Notes: generated by a model not told the origin, from the sequence alone. A DNA stretch of 64,000 bases from DASZIT01 sp035948855 (GCA_035948855.1 DASZIT010000057.1:26347-90346); one strand, 5' to 3'. Counted from the first letter of the stretch, positions 33,194 to 42,033 are shown. Numbers and translations are program-made.

Positions 33194-33238
33194 GTCGTGC
33201 CTCCCTGGTGGTGCTTCAACGATGGTTCGTCCTCCTAT

Positions 33239-33262
33239 TAAAGACAGAATACTCTATCTTTA
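33239..33262. promoter_or_regulatory. 24-bp operator-like dyad between SDR operon and EF-G paralogue
   Basis: Arms TAAAGACAGA and TCTATCTTTA are inverted copies with one mismatch around a 4-bp centre. The stretch is strikingly AT-rich for this genome and lies between divergent genes, 46 bp before the SDR start. It fits a dimeric regulator site; the SufR-like protein of the same operon is the nearest candidate. Confidence 0.5.
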
Positions 33263-33388
33263 TTCCTGGTACCCGAATTTCGATGTCGGCCCAGGCCGGT
33301 AGGGGCGTCCGATGCCCCGGCCCAAGCAAGGACCGGGAGGCGGCGGTAGATTCGATTCCAGTCTTCACCGGCTCGAGACGAGGTGCGC

Positions 33389-35464
33389 ATGCAAGCAGCG
33401 GTCCCATCCTCCCGAATCCGCAACGTGGCCCTGTTCGGCCATGACGGTGTAGGCAAGACGACACTGGCCGAGGCGCTGCTGTTCGCCAACGGAGCCATCG
33501 CCCGGCAAGGGCGGGTGGAAGACGGCAACACCGTCTGTGACTTCGAGCCGGAAGAGTGGAAACACAAGAGCTCCGTCTCCACGGCCATCGCCCCTTTTGT
33601 GTTTGGCGACTACAAGGTCAACATCCTGGACACCCCGGGCATCGCCGACTTCGTGGCCGAGGTCGAGATGGCGCTGTCGGTTGCCGACATGGCGGTGGTG
33701 GTGGTGAGCGCGGTCGAAGGCGTACAGGTGCACACCCGGACGGTGTGGAAGCTGGCCGAGCAGGCCGGCCTGCCCTGCATCGTCTACGTCAACAAACTCG
33801 ATCGCGAGCGATCAGATTTCGAGCGGACAGTGGAAGAACTCCGTGACGCGTTCGGCACCGGGGTCGCGCCGCTCGAACTGCCGATCGGTTCGGCGTCCGA
33901 GCTCGAGGGCATCGTCGACCTGCTGGCCGACTCGGCCACCGTCTACCTCAACGGCCAGCCGAAGATCGTGGACATCCCCGAAGACCTGGCCCCCCGGGAG
34001 CACCGTGATCACGACCATCTGGTGGAAGAGATCATCGTGGCCGACGACGACCTCATGTTGGGCTATCTCGACGGGGCCACCCCATCATTCGAGGAGTTGG
34101 AGGCGACCCTGGTCAAGGGGGTGGCCAACCGGTCGGTGTTCCCGGTCATCTGCGGCTCGGCGACCGCCGGCATCGCCCTCGACCGGCTGGCCGGGCTCAT
34201 CTGTGAGATGCCGATCTCCCGTTCGACGGTGGCCTATGCCGGTGACCAGAAGATCGACATCCCCTCCGACCCGAAGGCCGAGCCTCTGGCCCGGGTGTGC
34301 AAGACGATCGTGGATCCGTTCGTGGGGAAGATCTCCGTCCTCCATGTCCTGTCCGGAACCCTGCGGACGGACATGGTGCTGACCAACACCCGCACCCACT
34401 CCGAGGAGCGGCTCCACGGGCTGGAGATGCTCCGGGGCAAGGAGGTCATTCCGGTGGCCGAGGCCCAGGCCGGCGACGTGGTGGCGGTGCCGAAACTGGC
34501 ATCGTTACAGGTGGGCGACACCTTGGCGCCGAAGTCGACGCCGGTGGTCGTCGATGTCCCTCCCCGCCCCCCGGCCATGCTGTCGATTGCGGTTCGCCCG
34601 AGGGCGACCGGGGACGAGGACCGTCTCATGACCGGTCTGCACCGGCTGGCCGAGGAGGATGCCGCCCTCGAGGTCCACCAGGACGAGGAGACCCACCAAA
34701 CGGTGCTGGCCGGTATGGGGGAGACCCATCTCCTGGTCACCTGTGAGCGGTTGCAACGGCGGTTCGGGGTGGAGGTCGACCGGGAGGACGTGCTGGTCCC
34801 CTACCGGGAGACGATCACCGGCGTGGCCGAGGCGGAGGGCAAGCACAAGAAGCAGTCCGGCGGCCACGGGCAGTTCGCCGTCGCCCACCTCCGGGTCGAG
34901 CCGCTGGCCCGGGGGGCGGGGTTCGAGTTCGTCGACGCGGTGGTGGGAGGCGCGATTCCCCGGCAGTTCATCCCCGCGGTGGAAAAGGGGATTCGTCGCC
35001 AACTCCGGCGCGGCGGGGTCTTCGGATTTCCGGTGGTCGACGTGAAGGTGACCTGTGACGGAGGCAAATTCCATGCCGTCGACTCCAACGAGATGAGCTT
35101 CGAATTCGCCGGGTCACTGGCGGTGTCGGCCGCCCTGGCCAGCGCCGGGCCCGTCCTGCTCGAGCCGATCTCGCGTATCGACGTCTCCGTCCCCATCCGC
35201 TATCAGGGCGGTGTGCTCGCCGACCTCAATACCCGCCGGGGTCGGGTGATCGACAACCAACCGAGCGACAGCGAGACCCAGCTGATCAGTGCGCTGGTTC
35301 CCACCAGCGAGCTGGCCCACTACGTGGTCGAGCTCCGTTCCCTCACCGGCGGCCAGGGAAGCTTCACCTCGACATTCGAACGGTACGTCGAGGTGCCGGC
35401 CCATGCCGCCGAGAAGGTGAGTCGGGACGCGTTGGCCGGGCAAGGGGCGTCGGCTTCCCACTGA
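33389..35464 (+). CDS. EF-G-like translational GTPase (FusA2 type)
   Basis: A 691-residue paralogue of elongation factor G. GTPase motifs: GHDGVGKTT (G1), DTPG (G3), VNKLD (G4). Domain IV carries KKQSGGHGQFAVAHLRVEP and the C-terminal region ends with SLTGGQGSFTSTFERYVEVP. It matches the second EF-G of actinobacteria rather than canonical FusA, which would sit in the str operon with rpsL/rpsG/tuf. Start at ATG 33389 with GAGG upstream is preferred over the GTG two codons before. Role in translation unclear. Confidence 0.85.
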   Translation: MQAAVPSSRIRNVALFGHDGVGKTTLAEALLFANGAIARQGRVEDGNTVCDFEPEEWKHKSSVSTAIAPFVFGDYKVNILDTPGIADFVAEVEMALSVADMAVVVVSAVEGVQVHTRTVWKLAEQAGLPCIVYVNKLDRERSDFERTVEELRDAFGTGVAPLELPIGSASELEGIVDLLADSATVYLNGQPKIVDIPEDLAPREHRDHDHLVEEIIVADDDLMLGYLDGATPSFEELEATLVKGVANRSVFPVICGSATAGIALDRLAGLICEMPISRSTVAYAGDQKIDIPSDPKAEPLARVCKTIVDPFVGKISVLHVLSGTLRTDMVLTNTRTHSEERLHGLEMLRGKEVIPVAEAQAGDVVAVPKLASLQVGDTLAPKSTPVVVDVPPRPPAMLSIAVRPRATGDEDRLMTGLHRLAEEDAALEVHQDEETHQTVLAGMGETHLLVTCERLQRRFGVEVDREDVLVPYRETITGVAEAEGKHKKQSGGHGQFAVAHLRVEPLARGAGFEFVDAVVGGAIPRQFIPAVEKGIRRQLRRGGVFGFPVVDVKVTCDGGKFHAVDSNEMSFEFAGSLAVSAALASAGPVLLEPISRIDVSVPIRYQGGVLADLNTRRGRVIDNQPSDSETQLISALVPTSELAHYVVELRSLTGGQGSFTSTFERYVEVPAHAAEKVSRDALAGQGASASH

Positions 35465-35482
35465 CGGAGGCGGACCCGCCAG

Positions 35483-35671
35483 CCGCCGGCGGTGGTGATC
35501 GGAGTGCCGTGGAAGCATCCCACGCGGTTGGGTATTCGAGCGTGGCGTCATAGCGATAGACCGTCTGCGGGTTCCGTCCCAGAGAACCGCGGAGCTACGA
35601 CCGTGACAGGCGTCGAGGTCGGTGTTGGTCAACAGTTGGCCGGAGGGATCCCAGAACGGCAACGATTGGGA
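35483..35671 (-). pseudogene. Frameshifted C-terminal remnant of a YHYH-domain protein
   Basis: Three pieces in three successive minus-strand frames read like one protein: FWDPSGQLLTNTDLDACHGRSSAVLWDG (35662-35570), VYRYDATLEYP (35561-35529), and GCFHGTPITTAGG (35523-35483). In intact YHYH-family proteins similar blocks follow one another directly, so at least two frameshifts have occurred and the N-terminal part is gone. It fills most of the 309-bp gap between the EF-G paralogue and the PhyH gene; I see nothing in the rest of that gap. Confidence 0.5.
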
Positions 35672-35773
35672 GCGTGGTGTGTGCCCGTCTCATCCCCCAT
35701 CTGTTGACCCGGCGGAAGACGGCAACCCGTAATCCCCGCCGCCGGAGTTAGGTAGCTACCAACCGTTCCGGCG

Positions 35774-36550
35774 CTACCGCCGGGCGTTCTTCACGAAGTC
35801 GTCGGTCCCGTGGCCGACCTCCAGCCGGTCGCCCCCGTGCCAGCTTCCCCGGAGGTGCCGGCGGACGGCGTCGTCCCCGTCGGCGGTGGCCCGGGCGGCG
35901 GCGTGCCACAGATCGGAATGATGGAAGAGGATGTCCCCGCGTTCGGCGTAGACGGCGATCTCCCCGGGGACCCGCTCGAACCCCAGGGGGATCCCGTCGG
36001 TGCCCCCGAGGTGGCTTCCAGGAAGCACCCGGAGGAAGCCATTGGCCGGAGAGGTGGCATCGATGTGCAGGGTGAAGGCCAGACCCGGCCAGACCGAGAG
36101 GTGGGGACCGGACTGGTGGTCGGTGTGCCAGCCGATGCGGGAGTAGGCCGAGCCGGGTCCGGGCCGGGCATCCTGGTAGACCACGCCGAACTGCTCGTAG
36201 TCGAGCAGCCAGGCGTCCGCCCCCAGCACGCCCCTGACCACCTCGACCATCACCGGGAGCCGCACCGCGGCGGCGGCCCGCGGCGACACCTCGGTGGCGA
36301 AGGCGACGTAGTGGGCGAACGGCCGGCCGTCGATGGTGGCGTCCGGCGCGTCGAGGATGGCGGTGCCGTGTCGCCGGCCGAGGGTACCGTCCACCAGCCG
36401 CTGCTGGGCGCCGGTCAGCTCGGCTTGGAGGGCGGCCACCGCCGGCTCGTCGAGGGCGCCCCGGAGCAGGCCGAAACCGTTGGCGGCGATCGCCTCCACC
36501 AGGCGGTCGACGTCCGCGGGGGAGAAGGTGATCTCATCGACCATGGCCAT
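35774..36550 (-). CDS. Phytanoyl-CoA dioxygenase (PhyH) family Fe(II)/2-oxoglutarate enzyme
   Basis: A 258-residue PhyH-type oxygenase. The iron triad is visible: HxD in IGWHTDHQSG and the distal His in LFHHSDLWHAAARA, with a 2-oxoglutarate-binding Arg in AVRRHLRGSW. ATG at 36550 is chosen because TACGCT lies 6 nt upstream; the long frame continuing further is antisense to ilvD. It is divergent from ilvD with only a few tens of bases between starts. Hydroxylation substrate unknown. Confidence 0.85.
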   Translation of the reverse strand: MAMVDEITFSPADVDRLVEAIAANGFGLLRGALDEPAVAALQAELTGAQQRLVDGTLGRRHGTAILDAPDATIDGRPFAHYVAFATEVSPRAAAAVRLPVMVEVVRGVLGADAWLLDYEQFGVVYQDARPGPGSAYSRIGWHTDHQSGPHLSVWPGLAFTLHIDATSPANGFLRVLPGSHLGGTDGIPLGFERVPGEIAVYAERGDILFHHSDLWHAAARATADGDDAVRRHLRGSWHGGDRLEVGHGTDDFVKNARR

Positions 36551-36556
36551 GGTCCA

Positions 36557-36562
36557 AGCGTA
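36557..36562 (-). promoter_or_regulatory. -10 hexamer of the PhyH gene
   Basis: TACGCT on the minus strand, 6 nt before the ATG at 36550. Confidence 0.45.
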
Positions 36563-36588
36563 CGGGACCGGGTCGGTGTGGGACGTCG

Positions 36589-36594
36589 TACCAT
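36589..36594 (+). promoter_or_regulatory. -10 hexamer of ilvD
   Basis: TACCAT, 7 nt before the ATG at 36602. It overlaps the alternative ATG at 36593, which makes the downstream start more likely. Confidence 0.5.
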
Positions 36595-36601
36595 GACAGA
36601 C

Positions 36602-38317
36602 ATGAGTGAAGACACCCGCACCGACCCGTCGGAGCAGCCGCTGGTCGGGCTCAAGCCCCGGAGCTTCGAGGTCACCGATGGACCGACCCGGGCGCCGGCC
36701 CGGGCCATGCTCCGGGCGGTGGGCATGACCGACGCCGACTGGGACAAGCCACAGATCGGGGTGGCGTCGTCCTGGAACGAGGTCACCCCGTGCAACCTGC
36801 CGCTGGCCCGGCTGGCCCAGGGGGCCAAGGCCGGGGTGCGGGATGGCGGCGGCTTCCCGTTCGAATTCATGACCATCGCGGTGTCCGACGGCATCTCCAT
36901 GGGCCACGAAGGGATGCGGGCCTCGCTGGTCAGCCGCGAGGTCATCGCCGACTCGGTCGAAGTGATGATGCACGCCGAGCGTTTCGACGGGATGGTGACC
37001 CTGGCCGGGTGCGACAAGTCGCTTCCGGGGATGCTGATGGCCGCGGCCCGGCTCAACCTCCCCAGCGTGTTCCTCTACGGGGGCTCGATCCTTCCCGGCC
37101 GGGCCCGCGACCGGGCCCTGGACATCACCTCGGTGTTCGAGGCGGTGGGGGCCCATGCCGTCGACGCCCTCTCCGACGAGGAGTTGAGCCTCATCGAGCA
37201 CAACGCCTGCCCGACGGAGGGGTCCTGCGCGGGGATGTTCACCGCCAACACCATGGCGTCGGTGGCCGAGGCGCTGGGCATGTCCCTCCCGGGGAGCTCG
37301 TCGGCCCCCGCCGTCGACCGCCGCCGGGATGACGCCGCCTTCGCCTCCGGCCAGGCCGTCGTCGAGCTCCTCCGGGCCGGCATCCGGCCCCGGCAGGTGA
37401 TGACCAAGGAAGCCTTCGAGAATGCCATCGCCGTCACCATGGCCCTGGGCGGCTCGACCAACGCGGTGCTCCACCTGTTGGCCATCGCCAACGAGGCCCG
37501 GGTGGAGCTGGCCCTCGACGACTTCAACGCGGTGGCGGCCCGGGTGCCCCACCTGGCCGACACCAAGCCGCACGGGAAGTACCACATGAGCGATCTCGAC
37601 CGCATCGGGGGGGTGCCGGTGGTGATGAAGGAGCTCCTCGACGCCGGGCTGCTGCACGGGGACTGCCTGACGGTGACCGGCAAGTCGGTGGCCGACAACC
37701 TGGCCGCCCTCGCCCCCCCGGCTCCAGACGGTGACGTGGTCCATGCCATCGGCGACCCGATCCATGTCCAGGGGGGCATCGCGGTGCTGCGGGGGACCCT
37801 GGCCCCCAACGGCTCGGTGGTGAAGGTGGCCGGCATCGATTCGCTGACCTTCGACGGCACCGCCCGGGTGTTCGACGGCGAAGCCGCGGCCATGGAGGCC
37901 ATCCTGGCCGGCTCCATCGAGGCGAACACGGTGGTGGTGATCCGCTACGAGGGCCCCAAGGGGGGACCAGGCATGCGGGAGATGTTGGCGGTGACCGGGG
38001 CCATGAAGGGGGTGGGCCGGGGCGCCGACTGTGCTTTGGTCACCGACGGCCGGTTCTCGGGCGGGACCCACGGGTTCTGCATCGGGCACGTGGCGCCGGA
38101 GGCGGTCGACGGGGGCCCCATCGCGCTGGTGGCCGACGGCGACCGGATCGTGGTCGACGTGGTGAACCACTCCATCGACCTGGTAGTGGACGACTACGAG
38201 CTCGAGCGGCGCCGGACGGAGCTGAAGCACCCCGAGCCCCGGTACACCACCGGGGTGTTGGCCAAGTACGCCCGGTTGGTCACCGGGGCCGAGCGGGGCG
38301 CGGTCACCGAGCCCTGA
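36602..38317 (+). CDS. ilvD: Dihydroxy-acid dehydratase
   Basis: A 571-residue IlvD, which dehydrates dihydroxy-acids to the keto acids of valine and isoleucine. Iron-sulfur ligands are in VTPCNLP, LAGCDKSLPGM and CPTEGSCAGMFTANTM; the C-terminal GRFSGGTHGFCIGHVAPEA is also typical. The ATG at 36602 is preferred to the one at 36593 because a TACCAT hexamer ends at 36594. The long upstream open frame is antisense to the PhyH gene and not real. ilvBNC follow on the same strand after a 284-bp leader. Confidence 0.95.
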   Translation: MSEDTRTDPSEQPLVGLKPRSFEVTDGPTRAPARAMLRAVGMTDADWDKPQIGVASSWNEVTPCNLPLARLAQGAKAGVRDGGGFPFEFMTIAVSDGISMGHEGMRASLVSREVIADSVEVMMHAERFDGMVTLAGCDKSLPGMLMAAARLNLPSVFLYGGSILPGRARDRALDITSVFEAVGAHAVDALSDEELSLIEHNACPTEGSCAGMFTANTMASVAEALGMSLPGSSSAPAVDRRRDDAAFASGQAVVELLRAGIRPRQVMTKEAFENAIAVTMALGGSTNAVLHLLAIANEARVELALDDFNAVAARVPHLADTKPHGKYHMSDLDRIGGVPVVMKELLDAGLLHGDCLTVTGKSVADNLAALAPPAPDGDVVHAIGDPIHVQGGIAVLRGTLAPNGSVVKVAGIDSLTFDGTARVFDGEAAAMEAILAGSIEANTVVVIRYEGPKGGPGMREMLAVTGAMKGVGRGADCALVTDGRFSGGTHGFCIGHVAPEAVDGGPIALVADGDRIVVDVVNHSIDLVVDDYELERRRTELKHPEPRYTTGVLAKYARLVTGAERGAVTEP

Positions 38318-38391
38318 CCGGGTCGGTCGGTCGGGTCGGTCGGAGCCGGCACTTGTCGGGACCCACCTGGTCATGCCACAATGCATGCACC

Positions 38392-38442
38392 ATGCGTACC
38401 GCCCCCATCAACCCCAGCATCACCTTGGTACTCGTTTCGTAG
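38392..38442 (+). CDS. ilvB leader peptide (attenuation)
   Basis: A 16-codon frame reading MRTAPINPSITLVLVS. Six of 16 residues are Ile, Leu or Val, four of them consecutive (LVLV) just before the end. It is followed by a hairpin and a terminator before ilvB, the classic layout for attenuation by branched-chain aminoacyl-tRNA supply. Ribosome stalling on these codons would favour transcription into ilvBNC. Confidence 0.75.
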   Translation: MRTAPINPSITLVLVS

Positions 38443-38472
38443 CGCACGCGACGACCTCTCGCCGTGTGCGCT
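38441..38472 (+). promoter_or_regulatory. Leader hairpin of the ilvBNC attenuator
   Basis: AGCGCAC (38441-38447) pairs with GTGCGCT (38466-38472), starting at the leader-peptide stop codon. ACGACCTC at 38451-38458 inside the loop can pair with GAGGTCGT at 38491-38498, the 3' arm of the terminator, offering an antiterminator alternative. Confidence 0.55.
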
Positions 38473-38475
38473 CTC

Positions 38476-38501
38476 CGACCTCCCAGCTGGGAGGTCGTTT
38501 T
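38476..38501 (+). terminator. Attenuator terminator upstream of ilvB
   Basis: A perfect 20-nt palindrome GACCTCCCAGCTGGGAGGTC (38477-38496), extended by one C-G pair, followed at once by GTTTTA. It lies 100 bp before the ilvB start and 34 bp after the leader peptide stop, so it should act as a conditional terminator. Confidence 0.75.
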
Positions 38502-38601
38502 AGTTCCCCGCCACATTCGACCGCCACCGACCACCACCGACCAACCCACCGACCACCAACTGCCCGACCATCGCCGAGACAGCAGACAAGGGAGCACCCC
38601 G

Positions 38602-40431
38602 ATGGACCCGAAGGAACTCACAGGAGCACAAGCGCTGATCAAGAGCTTGGAGATGCAGCAGGTAGAGGTCATGTTCGGCCTCCCCGGCGGCGCCATCCTC
38701 CCGGTGTACGACCCGATCATCGACTCGTCGATCCGCCACATCCTGGTCCGGCACGAGCAGGGCGCCGGGCACATGGGCCAGGGCTACGCCCAGGCCACCG
38801 GCCGGCCCGGGGTCGCCATCGTGACCAGCGGTCCCGGCGCCACCAACATCGTGACCCCGCTGGCCGACGCCTATATGGACTCGACCCCGCTGGTGGTGAT
38901 CACCGGTCAGGTGGCGACGTCGTCGATCGGCTCCGACGCCTTCCAGGAGAGTGACACCACCGGCATCACCATGGGGATCACCAAGCACAACTGGTTGATC
39001 ACCGACGCCAACGACATCCCCCGGGTGGTCGCCGAGGCGTTTCACGTGGCCACCACCGGCCGGCCCGGACCCGTGCTGATCGACATGCCCAAGGACGTGG
39101 CCCAGGCCACCATGAAGTGGTACTGGCCGGAGCCGTCCGACCTCGACCTGCCCGGCTACCACCCGATGACCGTCGGGGACCCCGAGCTGGTGCGGGAGGC
39201 GGCGGAACTGCTGCTGGCCGCCGAGCGACCGGTCATCTACGCCGGCGGCGGGATCCTGAAGGCCCGGGCGGCCGAGGGCTTGGCCGAACTGGCCGAACGG
39301 ACCGGCATCCCGGTGGTCACCACCTTGATGGCTCGGGGCTCCTTCCCCGACTCCCACCCGCTGTGCCTGGGGATGCCGGGCATGCACGGCAACTACACCG
39401 CGGTCACCTCCATGCAGCGTTCGGATCTCCTGATCGCGCTGGGCAGCCGGTTCGACGACCGGGTGACCGGCCGGGTGGGGGCCTTCGCTCCCGAGGCGAA
39501 GATCATCCATGTGGACATCGATCCGGCCGAGCACCACAAGGTCCGGCACGCCGACGTGGCCATCGTCGGCGACTGCCGGCTGGTCATCGATCAGCTGTTG
39601 TCCGCCCTCGACGGCCTGGGCCTTCCGCATTCGGACGCCACCCGGTCCGCCCCCGGAGGCACCCCCTCCGACGCGGTTCCCGGGGCGCCGGCGGCACCGG
39701 GCACCCCGGCGGCGTCGTTCCCGAGGGATCGGGTCGACCCTTGGCGGGCGACGCTCAGCCAGTGGCAACAGCGGTACCCGTTGGTCTACGCCCAGACCGA
39801 TGCCCCCGGGGAACTGAAGCCGCAGTTCGTCCTCGAGACGCTGCGCGACGCCACCCCGGAGGACACCATCGTGGCCTCGGGGGTCGGCCAGCACCAGATG
39901 TTCGCCTCCCAGTGGTGGAAGTTCGACTACCCGAACACCTGGATCAACTCGGGAGGCCTCGGCACCATGGGCTTCGCGGTGCCCGCCTCCATCGGGGCCA
40001 AGGTGGGGCGGCCCAACCGGATGGTGTGGGCGGTCGACGGCGACGGGTGCTTCCAGATGACCGCCCAGGAGTTGGTGACCGCCAGTTCGGAGCGGATCCC
40101 GGTGAAGATCGCCCTCCTCAACAACGCCTACCTGGGCATGGTCCGCCAGTGGCAGGAGATGTTCTACGGGGAGCGGTACTCGGAGGTCTACCTGTCACCC
40201 GACCTGCCCGACTACGTCGGCTGGGCCGAGGCGATGGGGTGCGTCGGCATCCGGGTCGAGACGCCCGAAGAGGTCGGCCCGGCCATCGACAAGGCCAACA
40301 GCATCGACGACCGCCCGGTGGTGATCGACTTCCGTACCGACACCTCGGAGAAGGTGTACCCGATGGTGGCGGCCGGCGACTCCAACGACAACATCATCGT
40401 CGACCCCATCCTGGTCGGGGAGGATGGCTGA
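38602..40431 (+). CDS. ilvB: Acetolactate synthase, large subunit
   Basis: A 609-residue thiamine-diphosphate enzyme that condenses pyruvate with pyruvate or 2-oxobutyrate. N-terminal VEVMFGLPGGAILPVYD and HEQGAGHMGQGYAQATG (cofactor-activating Glu), central FAD-binding part with LGMPGMHGNYTAV, and the ThDP motif GDGCFQMTAQELVTASSERIPVKIALLNN are present. An Ala/Pro/Gly-rich stretch of about 40 residues near position 350 lies between domains and is longer than usual. ATG at 38602 follows AAGGGAG. The stop shares one base with the ilvN start (TGATG). Confidence 0.96.
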   Translation: MDPKELTGAQALIKSLEMQQVEVMFGLPGGAILPVYDPIIDSSIRHILVRHEQGAGHMGQGYAQATGRPGVAIVTSGPGATNIVTPLADAYMDSTPLVVITGQVATSSIGSDAFQESDTTGITMGITKHNWLITDANDIPRVVAEAFHVATTGRPGPVLIDMPKDVAQATMKWYWPEPSDLDLPGYHPMTVGDPELVREAAELLLAAERPVIYAGGGILKARAAEGLAELAERTGIPVVTTLMARGSFPDSHPLCLGMPGMHGNYTAVTSMQRSDLLIALGSRFDDRVTGRVGAFAPEAKIIHVDIDPAEHHKVRHADVAIVGDCRLVIDQLLSALDGLGLPHSDATRSAPGGTPSDAVPGAPAAPGTPAASFPRDRVDPWRATLSQWQQRYPLVYAQTDAPGELKPQFVLETLRDATPEDTIVASGVGQHQMFASQWWKFDYPNTWINSGGLGTMGFAVPASIGAKVGRPNRMVWAVDGDGCFQMTAQELVTASSERIPVKIALLNNAYLGMVRQWQEMFYGERYSEVYLSPDLPDYVGWAEAMGCVGIRVETPEEVGPAIDKANSIDDRPVVIDFRTDTSEKVYPMVAAGDSNDNIIVDPILVGEDG

Positions 40432-41000
40432 TGTCCGCCTACGGAGTCGACCAGCGTCACCACACCCTCACGATCCTGGTGGAGAACAAGTCGGGGGTGC
40501 TGGCCCGGGTGGCCGGCCTGTTCGCCCGGCGCGGCTACAACATCTTCAGCCTGGCCGTGGCCCCGACCGACAACCCCCGGTTCAGCCGGATCACCATCGT
40601 GGTCGACGTCGAGTCGGCCCCCCTGGACCAGATCATCAAGCAGCTCGACAAGCTGATCCCGGTGGTCTCCATCACCGAGCTGGCCCCGTCGGCGGCCCGG
40701 GAGCGGGAGTTGCTGCTGGTCACGGTGGAGGTGTCTCCGGAGACCCGCGGGCAGGTAATTCAGCTGGTGGGGGTGTTCGAAGGCAAGATCGTCGACGTCG
40801 GCCACGACCGCCTCACCGTCATGCTGGCCGGGGCCCCCACCAAGGTCGACGACTTCGAGGATCTCATCCGGAGCTACGGAATTGTCGACCTGCAGCGTTC
40901 CGGGCGGGTGGCATTGCCTAAGCTCGACCGCACCGACGACCGATCGAGGGCCAACGCCAAGGTCGTCGGATTCGCAAAACCCACAGAGAAGGCAGGTTGA
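40431..41000 (+). CDS. ilvN: Acetolactate synthase, small regulatory subunit
   Basis: A 189-residue regulatory subunit. N-terminal ACT domain HTLTILVENKSGVLARVAGLFARRGYNIFSLAVAPTD binds the feedback effector valine; the C-terminal half (LLLVTVEVSPETRGQVIQLVGVFEGKIVDVG) activates the large subunit. The ATG overlaps the ilvB stop by one base, so the subunits are translationally coupled. ilvC follows after 5 bp. Confidence 0.95.
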   Translation: MSAYGVDQRHHTLTILVENKSGVLARVAGLFARRGYNIFSLAVAPTDNPRFSRITIVVDVESAPLDQIIKQLDKLIPVVSITELAPSAARERELLLVTVEVSPETRGQVIQLVGVFEGKIVDVGHDRLTVMLAGAPTKVDDFEDLIRSYGIVDLQRSGRVALPKLDRTDDRSRANAKVVGFAKPTEKAG

Positions 41001-41005
41001 TCACG

Positions 41006-42031
41006 ATGGCCACGCTGTACTACGAAAAAGACGCCGACCCCAGTCTGATCGGCGGTCGGAAGGTGGCGGTGATCGGGTACGGGTCGCAGGGCCACGCCCA
41101 CGCCCTCAACCTGTCGGAATCCGGGGTCGACGTCCGGGTCGGTCTCCGGGACAGCTCGTCGTCCAAGCAGAAGGCCGAAGAGGCCGGCCTCCGGGTGCTG
41201 TCAGTGGCCGACGCCTCGGCCGAGGCCGACGTGATCATGATCCTGCTTCCGGACACCGAGCAGGCCGCCGTCTACCAGGCCGAGATCGCCCCGCACCTGC
41301 AGGCCGGCGACGTCATCCTCTTCGCCCACGGCTTCAACATCCGCTTCGGGCTGATCACCCCGCCGGCCGATGTCGACGTGGCCATGGTCGCGCCCAAGGG
41401 CCCCGGCCACCTGGTGCGCCGGACCTACACCGAGGGCGGGGGAGTGCCGTCACTGGTGGCGGTGTCCGCCGACCCGTCGGGGAAGGCCCACGACCTCGCC
41501 CTCTCCTACGCCCACGCCATCGGGGCGACCCGGGCCGGGGTGCTCGACACCACCTTCGCCGAGGAGACCGAGACCGACCTGTTCGGCGAGCAGGTGGTGC
41601 TCTGCGGAGGCCTGACCGCCCTGGTCCAGGCCGGGTACGAGACGCTGGTCGGGGCCGGGTACCAGCCCGAGTCGGCCTACTTCGAGTGCCTGCACGAGCT
41701 CAAGCTCATTGTCGACCTGATGTACGAGCAGGGGATCAGCGGGATGCGCTTCTCCATCTCCGACACCGCCGAGTACGGCGACCTGACCCGCGGCCCGCGG
41801 GTCATCAACCAGGCGGTCAGGGAGGAGATGGGCCGCATCCTGAGCGACATCCAGGACGGCACCTTCGCCCGGGAGTGGGTCGACGAGAACGCCAACGGCC
41901 GCCCGAATTTCAAGAAGCTGCGGCAGGCGGGCATGGATCACCCCATCGAGAAGGTGGGCGCCGAGCTGCGGGCGATGATGCCGTTCGTGACCGCCGGAAA
42001 GCAGAAGATCCAGGACATCTCGGGCGGCTGA
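41006..42031 (+). CDS. ilvC: Ketol-acid reductoisomerase, class I
   Basis: A 341-residue class I enzyme: NADPH loop VAVIGYGSQGHAHALNLSESG, FAHGFNIRFG, VAPKGPGHLVRRTYTEGGGVPSLVAV, and the metal/substrate site in DLFGEQVVLCGGLTALVQAGYETLVGAGYQPESAYFECLHELKLIVDLMYE. Length is typical for class I. ATG at 41006 is preferred to the TTG three codons upstream. It is third in the ilvBNC operon. The loop residues following Gly-Ser-Gln-Gly suggest NADPH rather than NADH use, but this was not tested. Confidence 0.96.
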   Translation: MATLYYEKDADPSLIGGRKVAVIGYGSQGHAHALNLSESGVDVRVGLRDSSSSKQKAEEAGLRVLSVADASAEADVIMILLPDTEQAAVYQAEIAPHLQAGDVILFAHGFNIRFGLITPPADVDVAMVAPKGPGHLVRRTYTEGGGVPSLVAVSADPSGKAHDLALSYAHAIGATRAGVLDTTFAEETETDLFGEQVVLCGGLTALVQAGYETLVGAGYQPESAYFECLHELKLIVDLMYEQGISGMRFSISDTAEYGDLTRGPRVINQAVREEMGRILSDIQDGTFAREWVDENANGRPNFKKLRQAGMDHPIEKVGAELRAMMPFVTAGKQKIQDISGG

Positions 42032-42033
42032 CT

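Noticed and set aside
35774..38386. Very long minus-strand open frame opposite ilvD
   Set aside because: It is the antisense shadow of ilvD caused by high GC at third positions; only the 35774-36550 part has PhyH motifs and a promoter at its start.
38318..38601. T-box or riboswitch in the ilvB leader
   Set aside because: No T-box sequence or specifier-loop layout was seen; leader peptide plus terminator explains the region better.
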